DNA from: Plenodomus lindquistii
Taxonomy: Eukaryota > Ascomycota > Dothideomycetes > Pleosporales > Leptosphaeriaceae
Length of the DNA stretch: 64,000 bases
Assembly: GCA_025504975.1 (NCBI GenBank)
Contig: JANUWI010000010.1
Coordinates: 992,001-1,056,000 of the forward strand
Direction: 5' to 3'
A program made the position numbers and the translations under genes. Position 1 is the first letter of the stretch. Every line of letters begins with the position of its first letter. This document shows positions 54,863 to 64,000 of the stretch, one piece after another. The notes beneath the pieces were generated by a model. It saw only the letters and a list, made by a program, of their open reading frames with translations. It had not been told where the DNA came from and made no database searches.

Positions 54863-55685
54863 TTAGGAAGCAGGAGCAGCACCACGTCCCCGACCGAAGC
54901 CACCGCGGAACTCGGGCTTGAACTCGCCAGGGGCGGCACCCTCGGCCTTCTCGCCCTGATCACGGCGGCGGTAGCTGTCACGGTCGCCACCACGGTCACC
55001 GCCACGTCCACCACGGCCTCCACCGCGCCTCTCACGGTCGTCACCGCCGAGCATACCCCGGGGAGGAGCAGAGCGCTGCTGCTTGATGTGTGTCTGGGGC
55101 ACAATTTCGGCGGGGAGGTGGAGCCACTCGCGGAGGTAGTCGAGACCCTCGGGGGTGAGGGTGTAGTAGTAGTATTGCCACGAGAAGCGGGTCTTGAGGT
55201 AGCCGCGGGAGGTCAATGACTGGCCTGGTGACGATTAGACTTGGCTGGCCCGTGTGCGAGATTATTGTATGGGTCTACTGACAAGCCTTGATGACGAACA
55301 GGTTCTTGGTGTCAATGTCGCCATGCTTGGGAAGGTTGAAGTCCTTCTTTGCGACGAGAACGCCCTCTGTGGTGACCGTGTGTCAGCCTATCCTTGTATG
55401 CAGCAAAGCCGCGAAAAAATGTATGATTGTGCCATAGCCATGGCTCGAGTACGTGGGGGTTACTAACCTCGGAAGAGGTACCTGGAGAAGACAACGTTAG
55501 CAATCTATTCATTCCTGCAAAGTACATGGTGGGGAGGAATCAAAGGAAAGCTCAAGCTCAAGCCCAAGTTGGAAGTTCGTGTGCGCATGCAGCGAAAAGT
55601 CCAGCTCAACTGCGCCGTCTGCTTGACCCGTGAAGAGGGAGACTAACTCGTGAATCGCCTTGCGATCGGCCTTGGGGATAAGCAT
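54863..55685 (-). CDS. RPS10: 40S ribosomal protein eS10
   Basis: Exons 55685-55648, 55481-55468, 55366-55283 and 55224-54863 encode 165 aa. The start [22 protein letters not shown] runs across three exons and is diagnostic for eS10, which sits in the head of the small ribosomal subunit near the mRNA entry. The core contains [17 protein letters not shown] and [17 protein letters not shown]. The C-terminal 60 residues are Gly/Arg/Asp-rich ([18 protein letters not shown]). Introns are 166, 101 and 58 nt, longer than elsewhere, as is common in ribosomal protein genes. Exon 2 is only 14 nt (codes YLFR plus parts of two Glu codons). Confidence 0.95.
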
Positions 55686-56024
55686 CTTGGAGGATTGGGA
55701 GTGATCTCGGGGATGCTGCGAACAGTTGTTGGTGGTCGATGAGGAGCAATATCAAAGTGCTGGCCGGCGATGGATTTCGTGCCTGCCGTGGTCTTGGCGG
55801 CTGTTAAGCGAGCCGGCCAATGATGCGCTGGATCACGTGTCTGGCTTCTGAGCGGGCCCTCGGCCTGGACTAGTGGCCCCATCAATCTTTGGCCTCTCTC
55901 CGCCCATCGCAACCCACTCTTCATCAACAATCGAGACCTTCACTACCAGGACAACCCCACTCCTCCAAGGACTGCACGCCATAATATCATCGTCCAGAGG
56001 CAGTCGATCGCGCTGTCTACCAAC
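55686..56024. promoter_or_regulatory. Bidirectional promoter (RPS10 / SDE2)
   Basis: 339 bp between outward-facing starts. CT-rich on the SDE2 side; no TATA box seen. Confidence 0.55.
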
Positions 56025-56843
56025 ATGGACGCCACCACACAGTCCCCAATTACCGTCATTGTCAATAGCATCCGCGGCAAGGACATCGCCTTCTCCGCCC
56101 AGAAAGATGCGCCTCTGACCTCCATATACGACACACTGTACGAGCGCGCTCCATGGATACACAACTCATCCTACATCCTCACCACCAACTCGCGCCGCAC
56201 AGTCAGCCACGATGCCGCGCCTGTATCCTCGCTCCTCTCCTCGCCATCAGACACATTTCTCTCACTACGTTTGACCGTCCCCCTCTGCGGTGGCAAAGGT
56301 GGTTTTGGATCGATTCTGCGTGCGCAAGGTGGTCGCATGTCATCACGCAAGAAGAAGCAGGGTGACGCAAACGGATCATCCCGTAACCTTGACGGACGAC
56401 GATTGCGCACCGTCGCAGAGGCAAAGACTCTTGCAGAGTACTTGGCGATCAAGCCAGAGATGGAGCAGCGTGAGAAGGACGAGCGAAGGAAGAAGTGGGA
56501 GGATATTGTCGAAAGCACCGAGCGCAAACAGGAAGAGCTGCAGCATGCTGGAGGCAAAGCGCGACTAGATGGCAAGTGGCTCGAAGATAAAGAGGAAGCA
56601 GAGAACAAGACCAAGGAGGCAATTGAGAAGATGCTGCTTGCGCAAACGGCGAGTTCAGAAGAGGATGAGGAGGTGGAGGCGAAACCTACCGCGTCAGCCT
56701 CGAAACCTGTACAACAACGCGCAATGTTTGGATGGGACGATGAAGATGACGAGTTCATGAGCGATAGCGAGGATGAGGATGAAGTCTCAGAGGAGGATGT
56801 GAAGCCTGTGTTCGAGGGCAAGGGCAAGGCGAAAGCGACTTGA
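56025..56843 (+). CDS. SDE2: Sde2-type protein with ubiquitin-like N-terminus
   Basis: A single exon encodes 272 aa. In fission yeast Sde2 is made as a ubiquitin-fold precursor that is cleaved after GG, and the released Sde2-C, starting with Lys, joins the spliceosome to promote excision of selected introns. Here the ubiquitin-like part covers residues 1-90 and ends in the processing signal CGGKGGFGS, predicting cleavage after Gly90 and a new N-terminal Lys91. The C-terminal part is a Lys/Arg/Glu helix (about 140-215) and an acidic tail ([16 protein letters not shown]). All expected elements are present. It is convergent with the amidohydrolase gene, 216 bp between stops. Confidence 0.92.
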   Translation: MDATTQSPITVIVNSIRGKDIAFSAQKDAPLTSIYDTLYERAPWIHNSSYILTTNSRRTVSHDAAPVSSLLSSPSDTFLSLRLTVPLCGGKGGFGSILRAQGGRMSSRKKKQGDANGSSRNLDGRRLRTVAEAKTLAEYLAIKPEMEQREKDERRKKWEDIVESTERKQEELQHAGGKARLDGKWLEDKEEAENKTKEAIEKMLLAQTASSEEDEEVEAKPTASASKPVQQRAMFGWDDEDDEFMSDSEDEDEVSEEDVKPVFEGKGKAKAT

Positions 56844-57059
56844 ACGTTGATGCTCCTCATATGAACATTGCACGCGAGTTTTGTTTTCAGCAGCATGGAT
56901 CGGCGTCACGAGAACGAATCAACCAACATTAGATACCCAAACAATACGATGGTATTGCTTACACGCGCCTGTTAATTTGAGTGTATATGGCACACGATAC
57001 AATCTACGAAGAAACACCGATCAATAGCCTTGTACACTACATGCTCGCATCTCTATCAA

Positions 57060-58658
57060 TCACAAAGTATACGGTTCCTGCTTCCAGCTCACTCTTCTCT
57101 CATCCCTCATCCGATCAAATCTTACCACACTTTGCAACAAAACCTGCGCCCCCAACGCACAATCCTCCTCTTTGCAAAACTCCCTCGGATTATGACTTAC
57201 GCCCTCTCTGCATGGCACAAAAATCATACTCGTCGGACACCGCTTGCTCGCATACACGCTATCGTGCCCCGCACCAGACGTCATCTCCATGACGAGGTTC
57301 TTACCACTGGGGCTGGAGGGCGACGACAGCACGTGGTTTGCGGATTGGCGGACCGAGGTGATGCAGTCTGCGTGGAACGTTGTGGCAGGCGAGGAGAAGT
57401 CTTCTGTTATGGAGACGGCCAAGGGGAGGGAGGGCGTGCAGCCCATGTTTGAACCATCTACGTCTTCGCCCGCTGCGATCTTGGGAAAGTCGCGCTCGAT
57501 GAGCTGCTGCATTAGTGCGACTGTTTCGTCCTTGGGGGAGCGGATGTCGAGGCTGAAGGATACGGAGCCTGGGACTGTGTTTGTGGAACCAGGGGATAGA
57601 TTGAGGATTCCGGTTGATGCTAGGGCGTTATTTGCGGTTGCGAGACGGTGAGAGTGGAGGATTAGTTTGCTGGCTGTGAGGAGGGCGTCAGCTCGTGACT
57701 TGAGGTCGGTGGTTCCAGTGTGGGTGTCTCTTCCTTTGACGTTGATCGTAAGCCATTTGTATGCCTGGACACCAGTGACAACACCAATTTTCTTATTGGC
57801 CATTTCAAGCAGCGGACCTTGCTCAATGTGCAGCTCGAAATGTGCAGCCATTGGCATGGCCTCGTAGCTCGCTGGAGTGCTTCCGAGGTACCCAATTCTC
57901 TCAAGTTCAGACGCCATAGTCGCAGTACCGGGACGCACTTCGCGAAGGTTGTGTGCAGTCTCGAGGGGAATGGAACCAGCCCAGACACCAGATGAGACCA
58001 TGGACATTGGAAAACGAGCACCCTCTTCATTCGTCCAGTTCACAACACCTACGGGATACTCAGTTTCGGTCCAATTGTCCGCCAGCACGCGTAGCATCTC
58101 AACGCCTGCAGTCACACCCAAGATGCCGTCATATCTTCCACCTGTTGGTTGTGTGTCCAAGTGGCTTCCCACAAAAGTTGGTGGTTTGTCGTTTCGTAGT
58201 CCAGGGCGGACGGCGAAGGTGTTTCCCATAGCATCGACAGTCACCTTGCATCCCAATGCTTCTGTAGTTTGTACGAACCAGTCTCGAGCTGCCTTGTCTG
58301 CGTCGGAAAGAGCCAGACGAGACATTCCGGTCTCGCTTTCTTTTCTATCAAGATTTAATACATGTGATCTGAATGAACATTAAAAATATCTGATCACGTA
58401 CTCTCCCCATCGCTCGCCAGTTCCCCATTGACAAGTGTAATGGATATCTTCCATCAATCTCGCCTGATTGACTTTGAGATCCCTCAAATGCTCATCGTTC
58501 ATTTCCTTGGTCCTGATTTGATATCTTGGCGTGTTCGTGAAGCTCCTCACTTGCCTGCATCCTGAACTGGGAAATGATCGACATCTCAGTGCGGAGGCGG
58601 GGTAGCGTCGACTTGCAATGCGCAGAGCCGGCGCGAATCTGGTGAGATACGAGGCCAT
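57060..58658 (-). CDS. M20-family amidohydrolase (N-carbamoyl amino acid hydrolase / beta-ureidopropionase-like)
   Basis: Exons 58658-58402 and 58344-57060 encode 513 aa; the 57-nt intron (GTACGT...GATAG) joins RWGE to KESETGMSRL. Members hydrolyse N-carbamoyl amino acids, ureidopropionate or allantoate. Two-metal ligands are visible: GSHLDTQP (His147), GGRYDG (Asp158), WTNEEGARF, FELHIEQGP and the C-terminal SGAGHDS. The first about 45 residues are Arg/Ser-rich without acids (RFAPALRIASRRYPASALRC), suggesting import into mitochondria; most relatives lack this. The exact substrate (pyrimidine degradation versus purine degradation) cannot be decided from sequence. Confidence 0.88.
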
Positions 58659-58931
58659 TGTGTACTATGTGAGAAGAGAATGAAAGAGGGAGACATTGTC
58701 ACAGGAAACGTAAGGATAACGGCATCTTGAAGGATGGGATGGGATGACATGTGCCTATAGTCGTGGGGAAAAAGTGGATCACCTTGTGTACGATAACGAG
58801 TAGTGCGGTCGTATCCCGCGCTTCTTTCCGACGGGCGATATGGGCTCTTCTTAACCTTGAATTCATTCAAAACACGGGTTATTTGGTGATGTATGGCTTC
58901 ATGAATGGGAAAAGTGTGTCGCGCTGGAGTG

Positions 58932-59429
58932 TCAAGTTGAAGCGCACAACTTCCCCATCCTCCTTCTAACCGCTTGTGCTAACTCATCCAGCGACTCCAA
59001 CAGCTCAATCCCATATCTCAAACACACAATCTGCACATTTCCTCTCTTGTAGAACCCTTCTGGACAACACACCACCACCTTTCCCGTCCCTGCATACATG
59101 CCCAGCTCTAACAAACTCACCGGCGTCAAGGCGCCAGGCGCAAAATGAAACACAATGACATCTGCAACCCGCGCGTAGTCCATTTCCCATTCTACCTGTT
59201 CCTTGAACTTTGGAAATGCAATGTCTTCGACCCAGCTGCTATCCCAGTCATCGCGGCGAGGGTTCAGGATTGCGATGGGGAGGTCGGACAGCGCGGCTGA
59301 GAGGTTGGTTTGCCAATCTTTATCTGGTGAGGAGAGGATGGCTCCGTGGAGAATCACGGAGGGTCTGGTGACTTGTGGTTGGAAAGGAGGTTTGTAGATA
59401 ACTGCTCCAGATGAAGGTGGTTGGGACAT
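58932..59429 (-). CDS. Nucleoside 2-deoxyribosyltransferase-like protein
   Basis: A single exon encodes 165 aa. The order of motifs fits the Nuc_deoxyri_tr2 family: SVILHGAI near residue 24, LNPRRDDWDSSW near 55, then EVEW-type helix (EQVEWEMDYARVADVIVFHF) and the catalytic-type Glu in SLLELGMYAGTGK, followed by VVVCCPEGFYKRGNV. In characterised relatives such a Glu attacks the deoxyribose of nucleosides. Function in fungi is not established, and related proteins may be hydrolases of modified nucleotides or have other roles. It is on the same strand as the amidohydrolase, with 273 bp between. Confidence 0.82.
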   Translation of the reverse strand: MSQPPSSGAVIYKPPFQPQVTRPSVILHGAILSSPDKDWQTNLSAALSDLPIAILNPRRDDWDSSWVEDIAFPKFKEQVEWEMDYARVADVIVFHFAPGALTPVSLLELGMYAGTGKVVVCCPEGFYKRGNVQIVCLRYGIELLESLDELAQAVRRRMGKLCAST

Positions 59430-59694
59430 GATGGTACTGTGAGAGTCGATGAGTATGGCAAGTGTATACTAGTGGGGCAGCCTGGTGTACCTCACTGACT
59501 AGCACAAATTGGGGAGTCACGTTTGGCACATTTGAATTTGATTATCATTTTGATTGACTTTTCGTGTTACGATTCGACCTTTACTGTCTACTGTCATACT
59601 CTGCCATACTCTCGACACATCGACAGAGATCAAGTCAGTGGCAAGTCCAGCATGCTTGCCCATCAAACCACAACGACTTATCAGCTTGGAGACA

Positions 59695-60861
59695 CTATTG
59701 CCGCTTGGCTCGCCGAGCAGCAACCCTCTCCTGAAGCTCACGTGCAGCTTGGAGAGACTCGTTGATCTGTGCATCGACCTTGAGAATAGCAATCTCCCGA
59801 TCGATGCGCGGAACGACATCTTTGACCAAGGCTGCGGAGGTGATACGCTCCGATGCTGGCTCATGCCACAACATCCGATATGCATACTCTAGTGAGTTGC
59901 TACTCGGAACGTAGTCACGGCCAACCTCAGGAAGGTCGTGGCGGATCCGCAATTTCGTTGCAGAGACATTGAGCGGACGGTACACGGGCCGCCGTTGCTG
60001 ACGCACAGCGAAAGATTTCCAAGCCCTTTCGTCGGTAAGTTGGGGGAAAGACTTACCTTGCTCGAACATATCCCGCATGTATGTTTGCTTTGAAATGACA
60101 CATGGGCGGCCTGTTTTGAAGACCTGTAAGGTAGCCCCGAGACCCCAAATATCGACCGCTGGATGTAGCGGGACACAACGTTCAACATCGGGTGGAGCAA
60201 ACTCAGGCGTACCCATGTAATGCTGCGTTACGTCCTGAGGCGCTGGTGGGTCGGCCGTTAGGCGCGCAAAGTCGGTGATCTTGAAGACAGGCTCCAAGGG
60301 GAGACCGTCCTCGGGATGCCAGCTATAGGGGGATGTGACGAGTATATTGCCTGGTTTCAGATCAGTATGTACATACGTGATCTGATGCGTGTTGTGAATA
60401 AAATCGAGCCCAAGGCTCGCATCCTTCAACAACTTCCAGACTGTGATGTCGGATAGGCATGAGGATCTGCCCATCGCAGTCTCCTGGTCGTACCACTTAT
60501 CGAAGTAGCTGTAAACATCTCCAAACTCGCAAAGCTCGAGACAGATCACAGGGTTACGGATGATATCGTTGGACGTGATCATGTGTACAATGTGATCATG
60601 CGCTCCTAACATCTTGAGATTGTGAATCTCCGCAAGGATCATATCCCGAGTGGAGCCGTGGAGCTCACGGGGTGCTTTCACCGCCATCTTAGTGTTTGTT
60701 GGCAAATGAGTCCATTGCACAACCTCGCCATCTGAACCCATTCCGAGTTTCCGTCCCGCGGCAAAATTCACCACTGTACCTGTTGTCCACACATCATGCA
60801 AATCCTTGATGATCGCCAGATCTGTGGAAGCTACGAAAGTGGCCTGCATCTGTCCAGACAT
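59695..60861 (-). CDS. Protein kinase-like protein with altered HRD and DFG motifs
   Basis: A single exon encodes 388 aa from the first ATG at 60861. The kinase fold is clear: glycine loop LGMGSDGEVV (about 39-48), MAVKAPRE with Lys62, Glu79 in helix C, catalytic loop HTDLKPGNIL (165-174), TDFAR (196-200), GTPEFAPPD (217-225) and DIWGLGATLQVF. The HRD arginine is Thr (HTD) and the DFG glycine is Ala (DFA), while catalytic Lys, Asp167, Asn172 and Asp197 are kept. It may therefore be active but without activation-loop phosphorylation control, since HRD Arg mediates that. The C-terminus is a charged helix rich in Arg and Glu. It looks like a fungal-specific kinase-like family; substrate unknown. 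Confidence 0.85.
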   Translation of the reverse strand: MSGQMQATFVASTDLAIIKDLHDVWTTGTVVNFAAGRKLGMGSDGEVVQWTHLPTNTKMAVKAPRELHGSTRDMILAEIHNLKMLGAHDHIVHMITSNDIIRNPVICLELCEFGDVYSYFDKWYDQETAMGRSSCLSDITVWKLLKDASLGLDFIHNTHQITYVHTDLKPGNILVTSPYSWHPEDGLPLEPVFKITDFARLTADPPAPQDVTQHYMGTPEFAPPDVERCVPLHPAVDIWGLGATLQVFKTGRPCVISKQTYMRDMFEQGKSFPQLTDERAWKSFAVRQQRRPVYRPLNVSATKLRIRHDLPEVGRDYVPSSNSLEYAYRMLWHEPASERITSAALVKDVVPRIDREIAILKVDAQINESLQAARELQERVAARRAKRQ

Positions 60862-62601
60862 CTTGAGGTTATTCGAATGGTGAGTTGAGTGGGTGCTTTG
60901 AGTGAAGAGATTTGAGTGGTTTGAGGATATTTCTATCAAATTACACCCGTTGGAAATTCTTCATTATCAGTGTTACCAAGCACTGTGTGTAGCAATGTTC
61001 CTCTACTGAGTGTTGTGGTTCGTGCGCCAATAATGTTGTCTGAAGGCACAATGTATATACTGTGGCCGCACAAACACACCCTGAACCAAGGTCGAACGTG
61101 GAACATAGTAGTAGATACGTTCGTATGCGAACATGCGGGCTTGAAGGTGGGTGAATGATCCATTTTCACTTGCGATATCGTGTCTCAGGTCAGGTTAATC
61201 GGGAATGTCGAGAAGTGAGCGCGTGCTGTCCTTCAGTATAAGACGCTGCACAATCTCCGGTGGAAAGTTCAACGTGCTGGGATCGCTCCACTGTGGGGTG
61301 CACACTAGCCCTACACACTTCTAGTAATGTTGGGGTTGGAGTCGAGAACAAATACTTGATTTCCAACCAGCATAGCTTCTTTATACCGCGGCAAGTCAAT
61401 CTGAAACTCGATGGCCATGGGTGGTTAACGAATTCATCGTATATATCGTCCCTGTAGACGCCAGTGATTCACAGATGAAATCTTGGTATCTGAGCACAAG
61501 AGATATTCGTGTTGTCTGTTGGGGCGTGCTGAATGTTGTGTCTGCACAATGATCCTAGGAACTTTCAGTCGGCGTACGCATGCAAGGGCAGAATGCAGCA
61601 ACGGCATGTTAGTTGCGAAGTCTATGCGATGTCGAGTCATCTGTGAGTGGGGTGCGAAAGAGACCCAAACGATGATGGTGGCTGGCTTCTCCAACTAACC
61701 GGTCCTTCCGATCTGTACCCAGAGCTGGGCCAACAGTCTGCACGTTGATTTTCTCGAGAAAGATTAAGCAAGATCCGGCCAGAAGAACGCGGAAGGTCCG
61801 CCCATGGCAAGATCAATCGATCAGGTCTCGATACTGGAAGCGGCATGGAATCCGGAAGCCAAACGTGCGAGAATTGAGATATCTGCTCGCCAGACCGAAC
61901 TGTCGCCGATCAAGCATGGGAGCAACAGTAGCGTGTAAACTACTGTGTGATATTGACGCGCAACACGGTAAACGCGCTTGCAGGTTGTGGGAGCGACTTC
62001 ACCGTGGCACGCCACTCCTGCCCCGCTATCAATGCTTATCGCAGACCACAACTTGGCATCTTGCATCGTCGACCTGGGATCATTCACACACTCATCTTGA
62101 GCCCCTTTTCTCCCAAACGGTATACAGACATGGCGTTCCCACGAGAGAACCGGAAGGACTCTCGGAAGACTTTCAGAGCCGCAGAGCCTCATGTGGGCCG
62201 CTAGAAGCTTCTTTTGCAGACAAGCTCCACTAAGACGCCGCTCCGATGCTTGGTGCTCCACCAGGTCGCCCTATTCCCGGTCATATCACCACATTTCTGT
62301 GACAGTCGATCACACATTGGACCATTCAGAATGCGATGCTTGCGCAAGGACCATACACCGGTGTAGTGTCTCGCGACCGGGGAAAGCAAACTTTTGCTGC
62401 ACGTGTACCATGGAGACTCCACGCGTACGTCACTACCAAAATGAGGAGCACCATGGGGATCTTCTCCATGGGCAGGGGCATCTCCAGTGGGGATACAAAA
62501 GGCGGAGTTACGCCCGTGATGAGGTGATGTTTTGTTGACATCTTTCTCTTCCTCTCTTCCTCCTACAGCCTGGGACCAGTCTTTTGGTCCTGACTTTCAT
62601 C
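60862..62601. other. Long intergenic region between the kinase and the sugar transporter
   Basis: 1.74 kb between divergent genes. A zinc-cluster-type inverted repeat CGGAAGGTCCG lies at 61790-61800. Matches to the CreA core SYGGRG lie at 62377-62382, 62487-62492 and 62502-62507, upstream of the transporter. Open frames of 146-162 codons at 61745-62261 on both strands overlap each other, carry no motif and are not called as genes. Confidence 0.5.
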
Positions 62602-64000
62602 ATGGCCGAGAAAGATAGCAAGATGGTTGAAACGACGAAGCACGTCGAGGCCGCGTCACCCATTGAAAAGTCGTATGCTGAGATCACGCCGGCGCCTCCA
62701 ACAGACTACTCTGCGCCAAAGGCCAAGACTGAGCAACTCGAAGATGCCCGTGGATGGGAATCTGAGAACTTGATTCAGGACTTGGAGAAGGAATTGGAAC
62801 AAGCCGATTATAAGCTTGGCTTCTTCGATCTTCAATTCAAGAACCCAAAGCACTTTACATGGCTTCTTGTCGCATTCGCCTCTATGGGCGGTCTTCTATC
62901 TGGACTCGATCAATCGCTCATCTCTGGTGCCAACTTGAAGCTTCCTCAAGATCTTGGCCTTACAGCCCAACAGAACTCTCTAGTCAACTCCGGCATGCCC
63001 CTCGGTGGTAAGTAACAGAATATCGGTCCTCCCGGTTTCCTTTGCTGACTCCCACTAGCTGTCGCTGGTGCTTTCCTCATCTCCCCATGTAACGAATACT
63101 TCGGTCGCCGTTGGGCGATCTTGATCTCTTGCATCTTGTACACCATCGGTGGTGCACTTGAGGCAGGTAGCATGAACTACGGTATGATTGTCGCTGCTCG
63201 TGTCATCCTCGGCGCTGGTGTTGGTCTCGAAGGTGGAACTGTGCCCGTCTATGTCGCCGAGACAGTTGAGAGTAGGCTCCGCGGTAACCTCGTTTCACTC
63301 TACCAGTTCAACATTGCTCTCGGAGAGGTCCTCGGTTATGCTGTCGCTGCCATGTTCATCACTGTCCCAGGGTCATGGCGATACATACTTGGTAGCTCGC
63401 TTGTCTTCTCCACCATCATGGGAATCGGTATCCTCTTCATGCCTGAGAGTCCACGTTACCTGATGCACAAGGGCAAATCCCTCGAGGCATTCAAAGTCTG
63501 GCGCCGTATTCGAGGAACCGCTACGCATGAAGCGCGTCAAGAGTTTTTCATCATGAAGATCAGTACCGAAGAGGAGGAGGCGGAGGTCGCAGCTGGCCGT
63601 ACAAACCGCTTCCCATGGATGGACTTCTTCACCAAGCCACGCGCACGCCGCGCAATCATATATGCTAACATCATGATCTTCCTTGGACAATTCACCGGTG
63701 TCAACGCCATCTTGTACTACATGTCTGTGCTGCTGTCGCAGATTGGCTTCAACACATACGATGCAACGTACATGTCCTTGGTCGGTGGTGGCTCCCTTCT
63801 CATCGGTACCATTCCAGCCATTTTCCTCATGGAGACCTGTGGACGTCGATTCTGGGCCATTGCTATGTTGCCAGGCTTCTTGGTTGGTCTCATTCTAGTC
63901 GGTGTGAGCTACCAGCTTCACAGTACCACCGCGACACTTGGTGTCTATCTCACTGGTCTCATCATCTACGAGCTCTTCTTCGGTTCTTACGCCGCTCTTA
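62602..64000 (+). CDS. MFS sugar transporter (3' end off window)
   Basis: Exons 62602-63007 and 63059 onward; the 51-nt GTAAGT...CTAG intron restores MPLGAVAGAFL. About 449 codons are present before the edge, so the last transmembrane helices are missing. The N-terminal about 85 residues are hydrophilic and cytosolic (EQLEDARGWESENLIQDLEKE). Sugar porter signatures: FASMGGLLSGLDQSLISGA (helix 1), NEYFGRRWAILISC, GVGLEGGTVPVYVAETVESRLRG, FMPESPRYLMHKGKSLEAF, GQFTGVNAILYYM and METCGRRFW. It should import a hexose, pentose or polyol through the plasma membrane; the substrate is not identifiable. Three CreA-like cores upstream would fit carbon repression. Confidence 0.93.

Noticed and set aside
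56171..56896. 241-codon minus-strand frame
   Set aside because: Antisense shadow of SDE2; Ser-rich because the sense strand is Glu/Asp/Arg-rich.
61745..62261. Overlapping frames of 162 (+) and 146 (-) codons upstream of the sugar transporter
   Set aside because: They overlap each other, show no motif and sit where the transporter promoter is expected.

Overview
The window is nuclear DNA of a filamentous ascomycete, most likely a dothideomycete (probably Pleosporales). Introns are short (mostly 47-82 nt), have GT-AG ends and recognisable CTAAC/CTGAC branch sites, and the gene set is fungal: an alpha-aminoadipate reductase for lysine, a methylcitrate cycle, a Pex14/Pex17-type peroxin, CRY-DASH, and a Zn2Cys6 regulator. 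Order-level placement is an inference from family resemblance and was not tested by any search.

Layout. 1-6.2 kb: a partial Golgi-type membrane protein (-), LYS2 (+) and a short-chain dehydrogenase (+). 6.9-7.8 kb: a tentative three-exon serine-rich gene. 7.8-18.9 kb: mostly non-coding DNA around one Zn2Cys6 factor (-), with G-runs and microsatellites. 18.9-23.0 kb: a nine-exon DUF2461 gene (-) with unusually long 3'-side introns, sharing a 197-bp promoter with TYW3 (+). 24.1-27.1 kb: membrane-anchored GH3 beta-glucosidase (-). 27.7-31.8 kb: divergent 2-methylcitrate synthase (-) and 2-methylisocitrate lyase (+). 31.9-37.5 kb: methyltransferase with a His-rich insert (-), Pex14/17 (+), DUF726 hydrolase (+). 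38.7-47.3 kb: hypothetical protein (+), mitochondrial GatC (-), Sec17 (+), glutamate decarboxylase (-), fasciclin protein (+). 48.9-56.8 kb: CRY-DASH (+), GNA1 (+), Trm44 (+), ribosomal protein eS10 (-), Sde2 (+). 57.1-60.9 kb: M20 amidohydrolase (-), 2-deoxyribosyltransferase-like protein (-), atypical kinase (-). 62.6-64 kb: a sugar transporter (+) running off the right edge.

How the genes relate. Most are independent housekeeping genes. The clear functional unit is the divergent methylcitrate pair, which handles propionyl-CoA in mitochondria: the synthase condenses it with oxaloacetate and the lyase releases succinate and pyruvate. Its dehydratase is not in the window. I see no secondary-metabolite cluster, intact transposon, tRNA or rRNA gene. 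The features most worth a second look are the two GC-AG introns, the block where introns and intergenic DNA are both inflated (13.7-20.8 kb), the His-rich methyltransferase, the kinase with altered HRD/DFG motifs, and the tentative gene at 7 kb with an in-frame stop.
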